Position numbers and translations under genes: made by a program
In this document: positions 26,020-34,383 of the stretch, piece after piece
Position numbering within the stretch: the first letter of the stretch is position 1
Layout of the letters: each line of letters opens with the position of its first letter
Source of the DNA: CAMCXT01 sp040403315
GTDB lineage: Bacteria > Bacteroidota > Bacteroidia > M30B66
Assembly: GCA_040403315.1 (NCBI GenBank)
Contig: JBBAKX010000002.1
Coordinates: 1-64,000, forward strand
Length of the DNA: 64,000 nucleotides
Direction: 5' to 3'
Notes under the pieces: model-generated
The model's database searches: none
Seen by the model: only the letters and a program-made list of their open reading frames with translations
Told to the model about the DNA's origin: nothing

Positions 26020-27080
26020 CTTAATTCGGCTCCACAGAATACCTTATCGCATAATTACCCAACAGTTCTCAATTAGCAGTTAATTGGTCTTTACAACTAA
26101 TTTGATCTTCGTTTTACGAGTTTTCATTTTTTCAAAATTTTCACTCCTTATCCACCACACGGTTTGTAAGTATTTTATCAATCTAAATTATCCTCTTCCT
26201 TCCTATCCTTAAATCTCCGAACTTTCCACTTGGGTAGGGGAATAGCTTGGGTTTTATCCCACAAAAAAAGAATCAAATTTCCAAATTTTGTTATCCACCT
26301 ATCTCAGCGATCATAGTTGAATTTTATTCGAAAAACCATAGTGGATTTTCATAATCGTAAATTAGCATCGTGAAGTCGGGAAACATGAATAGAGGTAAAA
26401 GTTGCCACAGATGCTACTTTTAGGATGATTTAACGTTGACCAAATTTCCGATGCATTCTTTGGTATTTTGATTTTTCAACTAACACGGTTTGAAAGTTCT
26501 TGGTGGCTTCTCATTATTCCTCTTCCCTCCTATCCTTAAATCTCCGAACTTTCCACTTGGGTAGGGGAATAGCTTGGGTTTTATCCCACAAAAAAAGAAT
26601 CTCAATTCCAAATTTTGTTATACACTAAACGCAGTGATCCTGGTAGATTTTTACTCTAAAAACCAATGTTACTTATCATAATTGGAAATTAGCATGTTGA
26701 AGATAGGCAGCTTCAATTGAGGCAAAAGTTGCCACATAAGCTACTTTTAGGTTGATTTAACGTTGACCAAATTCCCGATGCATTCTTAGGTATTTTGATT
26801 TTTCAACTAAGACGGTTTGAAAGTTCATGGCGGCGGCTCATTATTCCCTTCCCTCCTTTCCCAAAATCTCCGAGCTTTCCACTTGGGTAGGGGAATATCT
26901 TGGGTTTTATCCCACAAAAAAATCATTCATTTCCAAATTTTGTTTTTAACATTTGGCTAATTTTTAGGTTTATAGTGTTTAGAAATTCGAATGATATTAT
27001 TCCTTCAGTGTCATATTGATTTCAACATCAATTTATCACAATGCTATCCAATAAACTTCTATTTTTAAACGGATAGAAAA
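26020..27080. other. Gene-free kilobase between ssrA and the TatD-like gene
   Basis: It holds the 327-bp repeat array (26159-26945), plus about 140 bp on either side without recognisable features. A 10-bp copy of the tmRNA 3' end (CGGCTCCACA) recurs just before it at 26027-26036. No integrase, tRNA or CDS is visible on either strand. Confidence 0.75.
26159..26945 (+). repeat. Tandem 327-bp repeat, about 2.4 copies (repeat family B)
   Basis: Units begin with ACGGTTTG at 26159, 26485 and 26812 (spacing 326 and 327 bp); the third is cut off near 26945. Within each unit the segment AAATCTCCGA(A/G)CTTTCC starts at 26211, 26538 and 26864, followed by ACTTGGGTAGGGGAATA, then CTTGGGTTTTATCCCACAAAAAAA. 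A second conserved segment includes GTTGCCACA near 26401 and 26728, and TTTAACGTTGACCAAATT. The first two units differ by scattered substitutions, so the array is not very recent. There are no open frames of note. Confidence 0.9.
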
Positions 27081-27743
27081 ATGAACCACCTACACCCTTT
27101 CATCAACATCCACTCCCACCGGAAACCACAACTAGAAAATGAATTGGGGGTGCGGAATGCCTTTGTTACAGCTCAGGAAAAGTTAGCCCATATCTCCTAC
27201 CCTATTAGCTGCGGCATTCACCCGTGGCTTATCACAAATAACTTCACAGAACAACTCAATCAACTCAATGAGCTCATCGCCCATGTTCCTAATATTTGCG
27301 CTGTTGGTGAGTGTGGGCTCGACAAATTGAAAGGTCCTTCCATCGAATTGCAACTAGAGATCTTCCATGCGCATATCGAATTAGCCAATCAATTCAATAA
27401 ACCCCTCATTTTACATCTGGTTAAGACTTATTCCGATATTCTGCACATTTCTAAGGCAATCAAAGTGCCTTTCATTGTGCATGGCTTTAAAGGAAACTCC
27501 ATCGAAGCGAAGCAATTAATTCAAAAAGGTGCCTGCTTGTCGTTCGGACCGCGATTGTTAAACGATGTCCAGCTGCAAGAAACTTTCACTCAACTTCCCA
27601 TTGAGCAGATCTATCTTGAAACCGATACAAAACCAATTTCCATTTCTGATGTTTATCAAAAAGCTGCCGATCTAAGGAATTTGTCGATCGATGAACTTCG
27701 AACGGGCATTTGGAATAATTTCGCACGCGATTTTAATCAGTAA
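27081..27743 (+). CDS. TatD family metal-dependent hydrolase (short)
   Basis: A 220-residue TIM-barrel amidohydrolase of the TatD family, whose members are nucleases or deoxyribonucleases. Visible motifs: FINIHSHR (usual DxHxH replaced by N-x-H-x-H), SCGIHPWL, AVGECGLDKLKG (metal-ligand Glu), KPLILHLVKTYSDIL (usual HxR-type His), FIVHGFKGN and IYLETDTKPI (late Asp). The protein is about 40 residues shorter than typical TatD (255-265). The first motif Asp-to-Asn change could alter metal binding. The next gene follows after 2 bp, so the two are probably cotranscribed. Confidence 0.85.
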   Translation: MNHLHPFINIHSHRKPQLENELGVRNAFVTAQEKLAHISYPISCGIHPWLITNNFTEQLNQLNELIAHVPNICAVGECGLDKLKGPSIELQLEIFHAHIELANQFNKPLILHLVKTYSDILHISKAIKVPFIVHGFKGNSIEAKQLIQKGACLSFGPRLLNDVQLQETFTQLPIEQIYLETDTKPISISDVYQKAADLRNLSIDELRTGIWNNFARDFNQ

Positions 27744-27745
27744 GT

Positions 27746-28537
27746 ATGGAAGATAAAATCCCGCAATGGATGGGCAGAACGCAATTGCTACTTGGAAATG
27801 AACCTATTTTAAGGTTATTGAATGCTCATGTGCTAGTTGCTGGCCTAGGCGGCGTTGGAGGAATTGCTGCAGAAATGCTCGTAAGAGCTGGAATATCCGA
27901 AATTTCTATCGCCGACGCCGATACTGTTGAAGCAAGTAATAAAAACCGTCAAATACCTGCGCTTACAAGCACCGAAAATCAATTAAAGACCGAGGTGATG
28001 GCGCAGCGACTTCTCGATATCAATCCCGATCTAAAGTTGCATGTAATCGACAGATATCTAAAAGAACAATTCATTCCTGAAGTGCTCGAAAGATTCAAAT
28101 ATGATTATGTTCTTGATTGTATCGATACCTTAACGCCGAAGGTGAATCTTATCTACCATTGTAAACGACTCGGACTTCCTGTTGTGAGTTCGATGGGTGC
28201 TGGTGGAAAGGTAGATCCTACGGGCTTGATGGTTGCCGATATTTCAGAAACCAAACACTGCAACCTTGCCAAATATGTAAGAAAACGTTTGGTGAGAATG
28301 GGAATTAAATCAGGTGTCGACGTCGTTTTTAGCAAAGAATATGCAGACCCGAATCGAATCGTTGAAGCTCCAGAAGGAAATCCTAAGAAAAGTTTAATCG
28401 GCACGATGTCATATATGCCTGCCATTTTTGGCTGTACCGTTGCCAGTGTAGCGATAAGAAATATCGCTCAAGTAAAATCTTACGAGCCAGGAGCCCACAA
28501 AAAAGAAAGAGATCCTTTTAAGATTTCTCGGAAATAG
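27746..28537 (+). CDS. tcdA: tRNA threonylcarbamoyladenosine dehydratase (ThiF/MoeB/E1-like)
   Basis: Catalyses ATP-dependent cyclisation of t6A37 in ANN-decoding tRNAs to ct6A. The 263-residue protein has the adenylation-domain glycine motif VLVAGLGGVGGIAAEMLVRA, then ISIADADTVEASNKNRQIPA (conserved D-x-D and N-x-x-R-Q), VLDCIDTLTPKVNLIYHCKR and VSSMGAGGKVDPTGLMVADI. These match TcdA/CsdL rather than MoeB or ThiF, which carry extra zinc cysteines. The 3' end overlaps the convergent tatA-type gene by 20 bp. Confidence 0.9.
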   Translation: MEDKIPQWMGRTQLLLGNEPILRLLNAHVLVAGLGGVGGIAAEMLVRAGISEISIADADTVEASNKNRQIPALTSTENQLKTEVMAQRLLDINPDLKLHVIDRYLKEQFIPEVLERFKYDYVLDCIDTLTPKVNLIYHCKRLGLPVVSSMGAGGKVDPTGLMVADISETKHCNLAKYVRKRLVRMGIKSGVDVVFSKEYADPNRIVEAPEGNPKKSLIGTMSYMPAIFGCTVASVAIRNIAQVKSYEPGAHKKERDPFKISRK

Positions 28538-28721
28538 AACCAGAAACAGGCTTCTCGTCGTTTGCTGGCTTTCCGTCTTTCGCGTCTTTAAATTCACGAA
28601 TCCCTTGTCCGATGCCTTTCATCAGAGAAGGGATTTTTTTACCTCCAAACATAATTACTACAACTGCTGCAATAAGAATGAATTCTGGTGCGCCGAAAGC
28701 GCCTAAAATGATTGCGGTCAT
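28518..28721 (-). CDS. tatA: Sec-independent translocase subunit TatA-like (67 aa)
   Basis: A 67-residue subunit of the twin-arginine translocase: one membrane helix (FGAPEFILIAAVVVIMFGGK), the FGxxxxP hinge (FGGKKIPSLMKG), an amphipathic helix (GIGQGIREFKDAKD) and a charged tail. It overlaps the upstream tatA-type gene by 4 bp (ATGA), so the two are translated together. tatC is not in the window. Confidence 0.9.
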   Translation of the reverse strand: MTAIILGAFGAPEFILIAAVVVIMFGGKKIPSLMKGIGQGIREFKDAKDGKPANDEKPVSGSISEKS

Positions 28722-28981
28722 TGGTTTAGTGTTTTATTAATATCAGTTTTGATATCCTGAATTTCCTTAGAAACTCCGGTTTCTTCTTTGATTTTATCAG
28801 CTTCTCTTACGATTTCCTGCTTGATACTGTTCGAAGCATCTTTGATTTCGCGAAGACCTTTTCCCAATCCTCGGGCTATTTGTGGAATATTCTTCGAACC
28901 GAAAAACATCAACACAACAACCATTATCAGGAGAATCTCTCCCCCACCAACTTCAAAAAACAATAACACCGGTGAAGTCAT
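28718..28981 (-). CDS. Sec-independent translocase subunit TatA/TatB-like (87 aa)
   Basis: The ATG at 28981 (MTSPVLLFFEVGGGEILLIM) gives 87 residues; the frame runs back to a TTG at 29017 but that would translate the terminator hairpin. The membrane helix GGEILLIMVVVLMFFGS is followed by the hinge FFGSKNIPQIARGLGKGLRE and a long charged helix to KTDINKTLNQ. The longer amphipathic tail could make it the TatB-like partner of the downstream 67-residue TatA. The message has almost no leader, since the T-run of a terminator touches the ATG. Confidence 0.87.
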   Translation of the reverse strand: MTSPVLLFFEVGGGEILLIMVVVLMFFGSKNIPQIARGLGKGLREIKDASNSIKQEIVREADKIKEETGVSKEIQDIKTDINKTLNQ

Positions 28982-29014
28982 AAAAAAACAGCAGGCCCCG
29001 ATTGGAACCTGCTG
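28982..29014 (-). terminator. Intrinsic terminator of secDF abutting the tatA start codon
   Basis: On the minus strand CAGCAGG, a 12-nt loop, CCTGCTG and then seven T form a textbook intrinsic terminator downstream of secDF. The last T is adjacent to the ATG of the tatA-type gene at 28981. Confidence 0.85.
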
Positions 29015-29022
29015 CAAAATTA
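29015..29022 (-). promoter_or_regulatory. Candidate -7 box of the tatA pair, overlapping the terminator
   Basis: On the minus strand this reads TAATTTTG, fitting TAnnTTTG. Initiation would fall inside the left arm of the hairpin, giving an mRNA that begins within the terminator and so cannot form the full stem. Confidence 0.4.
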
Positions 29023-29052
29023 TTCATTTCAACTGAATAAATCAGTTAATCA

Positions 29053-32000
29053 TTATTTATTCTCTAAAGCTTCTTTTTCTGCATTCAAGCGGTTGGTTCT
29101 GCGGAACAAATCCACAACTACCGGAGAAGCTACAAACAATGAAGTATAAGTACCAACGATAACACCAATCAACATCGCGAAAGAGAAACCACGAATTACC
29201 TCACCTCCGAAGAAAAAGAGGATAATCAATACTCCCATCGTTGTTAAACCTGTAACTACTGTTCTACTTAATGTGCTATTCAAGGCATTATTAATCACTG
29301 TAGCCATGTCTTCTTTCTTGCTACCATTCTGACCTAGGTATTCACGAATCCTGTCGAAGATTACAACCGTATCGTTGATCGAATAACCTACTACAGTTAG
29401 AATAGCTGCAATAAACGCTTGATCTATGTCCAGAGAGAAAGGCAATATTCCGTTAAAGATTGAGAACACAGATAAAATAAAGATCACTACATAAGCCAAA
29501 GCTGCAATAGCTCCAACTCCATACTGCCATTTGCGGAAACGAATCTGCAAGTAAGCAAACAATATTATCAAAGAGAATACAATAGAAAGTATCGCAGAAT
29601 CCTTAATGTCTTTTGCTACTGTTGCTTCAACTTTATCAGAAGAAACAATCTCAGGAGCCTTACCAGTTAGCTTTGTAAGTTCAGAAACTACTTTCGCTTC
29701 AACGATCGAATCAGCCCCTAAAGACTTATCGTCAACCATGAAGTCGGTTGTAACTTGAAGTTGATTTGAACCACCATAAACTTTTACATCTGGCGTTTGC
29801 TTCAATGCAGCAAAAAGGTTTGCCTTAGCAGTTTCAGATGAAACAGTTTTGTCGAACTTCAATACATAAGAACGACCACCTTCGAAATCAACACCGTATC
29901 CAAATCCTTTGAAAATCATCGATCCCAAACCAACAACAATTACAATTGCCGATACAATATAGAAACGACGACGCTGATTGATGAAGTCGAAATTCGAGTC
30001 CTTCAAAATATTAGCAGTCATTGGAATCGAGAACTTCAATTGCTTATTTCTGCCATTGAAGAATTCAAAAATCAAACGGGTGATGAAGATCGCTGAGAAC
30101 AACGAGGTCAAAATACCGATGATCAATGTAGTCGCGAAACCTTGAATTGGACCAGATCCAAACACATACAATACAATACCTGTAAGCAATGTTGTAACGT
30201 TCGAGTCGATGATCGCAGAATAGGCGTTCTTGTAACCGTCAGCAATCGCAAGTTTGTATGATTTACCTTCAGCTAATTCTTCCCTGATCCTTTCATAGAT
30301 CAATACGTTCGCATCCACCGACATACCAATTGTTAATACGATACCCGCGATACCTGGAAGCGTTAACACTGCACCAAGAGATGCCATAACGCCCATCAAG
30401 AAGAACAAGTTTGCAAGTAAAGCCACATCGGCTACAACTCCACCACCACTGTAGTAGAAGCCCATGAAAAGGAATACCAATAGAACACCTACCAACGAAG
30501 AAAGTAAACCTGCGTTAATCGCCGCTTGACCAAGTGATGGTCCTACGATAGCTTCTTGCACGATACGTGCAGGTGCATCCATTTTACCTGAGTTGAGGAT
30601 GTTCGACAAGTCTTCCGCCTCTTCAATAGAGAAATCTCCAGTAATTTGAGAAACACCACCTGCAATTTCTTGATTAACATTTGGAGCCGAATACACAAAA
30701 TCGTCCAATGAAATTGCAATAGCCTTCTTCACATTTTCGCCAGTTAAGCGCTTCCAAATACGAGCACCTTCACCGTCCATTGTCATTTGAACTTCTGGGC
30801 GGTTATTCAACTGACCATAAGCCAAACGTGCATCTACAATATGATCTCCTGTTAATTTTGGATTGTTATCGCGTGGAACTTTAATTGCAAAAAGTTCAAG
30901 TACAGGCGACTTATCTTTCTTCGACTTCACTCCCCATAACAAACGAAGATCTGAAGGCATTACAGATTTAACTTCTGGTCTTTTGAAGATTTCATTCACT
31001 TTCGCTGTATCCTTCGGAAGAGCGATTGCTACTGCAGCACCTGGCTTGTACAAGTATGGACCTTCAGGAGTTTCTTGATAAACGTTCTGGTTTAGAACAG
31101 CATACAATGGATTCTCCCTGATGAATTTCTCACGGTCAGCTTTTTGCGCTGATGTAGAATCGATTGCTCCAGTATCTTTTTTAGCCGCCAACTTCTCAGA
31201 AAGAGATTTAGCTGAATCGGCAGCTACTTTAGCTGAATCGGCAGCTGCTTTAGCTGCAATACCGGCAGCAGTAGTATCTAAGACCGCAGCAGTAGTATCA
31301 ACCACAGCTATACCATTCATTTCTCGAATCTTAACATTCACTTTCTCAAGTGATGCCCAAATTTCATTGCCGTTTTCGAAGGTTTCCCAGAACTCAAGTT
31401 TTGCAGCTCCTTGAAGAAGCTTACGTACACGGTTTGGTTCCTTAACTCCTGGAAGTTCAACCAAAATACGATCAGAACCTTCCAAACGCTGAATATTTGG
31501 CTGTGTAACACCGAACTTGTCGATACGATTACGCAATACCAAATAAGCATTATCGATTGATGATTTCGCTTGATCGCGAACAACTTTAATGACTTCGTCG
31601 TTCGACATTTTTGAATTCACTTTTGCCTGCATGTCTTTGTTACCAAAGAAACCAGGAGAAGAGAATTTAACATTTGGATCAATTTGCTTAGCAGCATTTA
31701 CAAACAACGATACGAAGTCACCTCCGTTTTTGCGTTGTTCAGCTTGAGCTTGATCAATGGCTTTAGTGAATGTTGGGTCCTGGCTGTTGTTAGCCATGGT
31801 ACGGACTACATCCGCCACAGAAACTTCAAGCATTACGTTCATCCCGCCCTTAAGGTCAAGTCCAAGATTGATCTCTTTTTCTTTTACTTCTGAGTAGGTT
31901 TTACCTAAGTAAACTACCTCATTCGCAATGGAATCGAGATAAGTTTTCGCCTTGGCTGAATCTCCCCCTGCGTATGCCCAAGCATCCTTTTCCACTTTGC

Positions 32001-32085
32001 CTGAAACATAAGTGAAGGATAGCTCATACAAACATACAAGGCTGAGTAGAATCGCGAAAAAGCTAATTGCACCTTTGTTTTGCAT
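29053..32085 (-). CDS. secDF: Fused protein translocase SecDF
   Basis: Inner-membrane, proton-driven accessory of the Sec translocon. The 1010-residue protein fuses SecD (residues ~1-640) and SecF (~690-1000), typical of Bacteroidota. SecD signature: GLDLKGGMNVMLEV, LRNRIDKFGVTQPNIQRLEG, then the membrane block VLTIGMSVDANVLIYERIRE. SecF: GVDFEGGRSYVLKF and VGYSINDTVVIFDRIREYLG. Between the P1 subdomains (~residues 258-315) is an Ala/Asp/Ser/Lys-rich insert with the repeats AADSAK and DTTAA, coded by 21-bp direct repeats. A hairpin terminator lies 39 bp past the stop. Confidence 0.95.
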   Translation of the reverse strand: MQNKGAISFFAILLSLVCLYELSFTYVSGKVEKDAWAYAGGDSAKAKTYLDSIANEVVYLGKTYSEVKEKEINLGLDLKGGMNVMLEVSVADVVRTMANNSQDPTFTKAIDQAQAEQRKNGGDFVSLFVNAAKQIDPNVKFSSPGFFGNKDMQAKVNSKMSNDEVIKVVRDQAKSSIDNAYLVLRNRIDKFGVTQPNIQRLEGSDRILVELPGVKEPNRVRKLLQGAAKLEFWETFENGNEIWASLEKVNVKIREMNGIAVVDTTAAVLDTTAAGIAAKAAADSAKVAADSAKSLSEKLAAKKDTGAIDSTSAQKADREKFIRENPLYAVLNQNVYQETPEGPYLYKPGAAVAIALPKDTAKVNEIFKRPEVKSVMPSDLRLLWGVKSKKDKSPVLELFAIKVPRDNNPKLTGDHIVDARLAYGQLNNRPEVQMTMDGEGARIWKRLTGENVKKAIAISLDDFVYSAPNVNQEIAGGVSQITGDFSIEEAEDLSNILNSGKMDAPARIVQEAIVGPSLGQAAINAGLLSSLVGVLLVFLFMGFYYSGGGVVADVALLANLFFLMGVMASLGAVLTLPGIAGIVLTIGMSVDANVLIYERIREELAEGKSYKLAIADGYKNAYSAIIDSNVTTLLTGIVLYVFGSGPIQGFATTLIIGILTSLFSAIFITRLIFEFFNGRNKQLKFSIPMTANILKDSNFDFINQRRRFYIVSAIVIVVGLGSMIFKGFGYGVDFEGGRSYVLKFDKTVSSETAKANLFAALKQTPDVKVYGGSNQLQVTTDFMVDDKSLGADSIVEAKVVSELTKLTGKAPEIVSSDKVEATVAKDIKDSAILSIVFSLIILFAYLQIRFRKWQYGVGAIAALAYVVIFILSVFSIFNGILPFSLDIDQAFIAAILTVVGYSINDTVVIFDRIREYLGQNGSKKEDMATVINNALNSTLSRTVVTGLTTMGVLIILFFFGGEVIRGFSFAMLIGVIVGTYTSLFVASPVVVDLFRRTNRLNAEKEALENK
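31208..31301 (-). repeat. 21-bp direct repeats in secDF
   Basis: Two pairs with 21-bp spacing: TTAGCTGAATCGGCAGCT at 31208 and 31229, and GCAGCAGTAGTATC at 31266 and 31287. They encode the Ala-rich periplasmic insert (ADSAK and DTTAA repeats) and are in frame. Confidence 0.75.
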
Positions 32086-32117
32086 CTGAATTCGTTAAAT
32101 TTTCTTAAAATCGACGG

Positions 32118-32125
32118 CAAATATA
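32118..32125 (-). promoter_or_regulatory. Candidate -7 box of secDF
   Basis: The minus strand reads TATATTTG, fitting TAnnTTTG, 32 bp upstream of the secDF ATG. No clear -33 element. Confidence 0.45.
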
Positions 32126-32196
32126 GAACATCAAACGAAAATTCACCCTTCTGAAATGAATAAAAAATGGCATTTTTGCACATACTCTATTTCTGA

Positions 32197-34383
32197 ATGA
32201 AAAAAATCCTTTTGCTAACTGCTCTGATCATTACAAATTTGAACAGCATACTTTATTCACAACAAACCGTGCTAGCCTTACAACGTAGCGCCGAAACCCG
32301 TGTTTGGAACGAAGACAGTACACTGTTAAATTATCCATGGACTGGTGGATTTAATTTTTGTCAAGTCGGTACTTGTGATGTGAACAACGACAACCAAAAA
32401 GACCTCGTATTTTTCGAAAGATCAGGAGACCGTGTCACTTTACTTGAATTTACAGGCACTCCAGGAAATCCATCTTGGAAACAAAACATAGAAGCAGAAC
32501 CCAACTTCCCGGATGCACAGCATTTTATGTTGATGAAAGATTTCAATTGCGATGGATTGGAAGACATCTTCACATTCTACAATAGCGGAATTCGGGTTTT
32601 CAAAAATGATGGATTTAGCGGCACCGGTCCACAATTTAGCTTGTACAAAGACCAACTTAAAACTGAAGTTAACAACAATCAAATCGATATTTTCTGCATT
32701 CCTGTAGATGTTCCAGCACTTGAAGATATTGACAGTGATGGTGATCTCGATTTATTGGTATTCAATATTTTAGGTTCCTGCGTGGAGTATCACCGAAACA
32801 TGGCGCAAGAAAACTTCAACCGCTGTGATACCTTGGTTCTCAAACTCGAAACCGAAAACTGGGGTCGATTCACTGAAAATTTCTCCACCAATGAAGTCTC
32901 ATTAAATGATACATGTGAGAGTTTTGGTGGTGGTCGATTTGGACTTGAAAGACACGCAGGATCCGCAATTACAGCCTTCGACAGTGATGGCGACAATGAT
33001 TTCGATCTACTTCTAGGCGATATCGCATACCGTACCTTAACGAAACTCATCAATGGCGGAACTTCTTCAAGTGCTTTTATTACCAGTCAAATACCCAATT
33101 ATCCAGACAATACCACGTTCGTAAATCTTGCCATCTTCCCAGCGGGCTTTTTCATTGATATCGACCAAGACGGCAAGCGAGATTTGATTGTTGCTCCAAA
33201 TTCTGAAACAGGTTCCGAAAACTACCGCTGCTTTTTGTATTACCTAAACACCGGTCAAGACAACTCGCCAATCTTTCAGTACCAAGGAAACACTTTTTTT
33301 ACAAGCGAAACGATGGATTTTGGCGAAGGTGCAATTCCGTATTTCTTTGATTACAATGTGGATGGAAAGAAAGATTTGCTGGTTGGAAATTATGGGTACT
33401 TCTTACCATCAGGAGACTACAAACCTCAGGTGGCATTGCTTGAAAATCAATCCGATGCAACCGAAATTCGGTTTAAACTTAAAACCAGGAATTATGCAAC
33501 CGCAGGAAACCTTGCCGGAATCTCTGTGAACTTCCACCCTACTTCAGGCGACCTTGATAACGATGGTGATCAAGATTTGCTGCTCGGTGCCTCCGATGGC
33601 AGAATGTATCATTTCGAAAACACTGCTTTGCCTGGAAATCCCGCTAACATGACGTTCATCACACCAGCGTTTGAAGATATCGATGTAGGAACCTATGCTT
33701 CCCCTTGTTTGTTCGATGTAGACCAAAACGGAAGAGTCGATTTGATCGTTGGAAACCGTGATGGTAAAATATCCTATTATAAGAATACAAGTACTGGAAA
33801 TTCTCCTGTTCTAGAACTCCAAACCGATCAATTTGGCGGCGTAAACACTGCATTGCCCGGAGAACCCAATGGCTTCAGTACACCATTTCTTTTCAGAAAA
33901 AGCGGTATTACATATTTAATGTCAGGAAGTCAAAATGGATACTTTGAACTTTATGGAAACATCGACAACAATCTCGAAGGTCAGTTCGAACTGCTCGATA
34001 GCACCTTTTTAGGCAATCGTTTTGGCGAAAGAACTTCCATCACACTCGCCGATTTAAACGACGATGGAAACCCTGAAGCAGTTATCGGAAATTACGCAGG
34101 AGGAATTACATTTTTCAACGGCATCTTCCCTACCCTGATCGACAATCCAGTAAACGCATCATTTAAATTATTCCCCAATCCGGGCGAAAACGAAATCTAC
34201 ATTTCTGCAACACAATCTTCAAAATCAAAAATCACTGTGTTAGATATTGGAGGTAGAATCCTTTCAACAGAAATTACTTCCCTTCCTGGGAAACTGAGCT
34301 TTGTTCCCGATGTGAAAGGTTTGTACCTGATCCAAATCACCAGTCCAGAAATCAATCAAACCTTGAAATGGATTCACCAATGA
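32197..34383 (+). CDS. FG-GAP/VCBS repeat protein with type A T9SS sorting domain
   Basis: A 728-residue secreted protein with a signal peptide (MKKILLLTALIITNLNSILY). The body consists of FG-GAP/VCBS-like blades with calcium-binding-type loops: CDVNNDNQKDLVFF, DFNCDGLEDIFTF, DIDSDGDLDLLVF, DSDGDNDFDLLLGD, DIDQDGKRDLIVA, DLDNDGDQDLLLG, DVDQNGRVDLIVG, DLNDDGNPEAVIG. These are spaced like a beta-propeller. The last ~75 residues are a type A sorting domain: FKLFPNPGENEIYISATQ, ITVLDIGGRILSTE, GLYLIQITSPE. Export by T9SS is predicted. The ligand is unknown. The stop overlaps the next start (ATGA). Confidence 0.9.
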   Translation: MKKILLLTALIITNLNSILYSQQTVLALQRSAETRVWNEDSTLLNYPWTGGFNFCQVGTCDVNNDNQKDLVFFERSGDRVTLLEFTGTPGNPSWKQNIEAEPNFPDAQHFMLMKDFNCDGLEDIFTFYNSGIRVFKNDGFSGTGPQFSLYKDQLKTEVNNNQIDIFCIPVDVPALEDIDSDGDLDLLVFNILGSCVEYHRNMAQENFNRCDTLVLKLETENWGRFTENFSTNEVSLNDTCESFGGGRFGLERHAGSAITAFDSDGDNDFDLLLGDIAYRTLTKLINGGTSSSAFITSQIPNYPDNTTFVNLAIFPAGFFIDIDQDGKRDLIVAPNSETGSENYRCFLYYLNTGQDNSPIFQYQGNTFFTSETMDFGEGAIPYFFDYNVDGKKDLLVGNYGYFLPSGDYKPQVALLENQSDATEIRFKLKTRNYATAGNLAGISVNFHPTSGDLDNDGDQDLLLGASDGRMYHFENTALPGNPANMTFITPAFEDIDVGTYASPCLFDVDQNGRVDLIVGNRDGKISYYKNTSTGNSPVLELQTDQFGGVNTALPGEPNGFSTPFLFRKSGITYLMSGSQNGYFELYGNIDNNLEGQFELLDSTFLGNRFGERTSITLADLNDDGNPEAVIGNYAGGITFFNGIFPTLIDNPVNASFKLFPNPGENEIYISATQSSKSKITVLDIGGRILSTEITSLPGKLSFVPDVKGLYLIQITSPEINQTLKWIHQ

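Noticed and set aside
26211..26280. Rho-independent terminators in the family B core
   Set aside because: The short GGG/CCC stem is followed by an A-run on the plus strand, and on the minus strand the T-run precedes the stem; neither order terminates transcription.
26159..26945. CRISPR-like array
   Set aside because: Repeats are about 327 bp with conserved long units and no short repeat/spacer alternation; no cas genes are nearby.
25580..27080. Integrated island at ssrA
   Set aside because: No integrase, phage or transfer gene lies in the next kilobase; only repeats are present.
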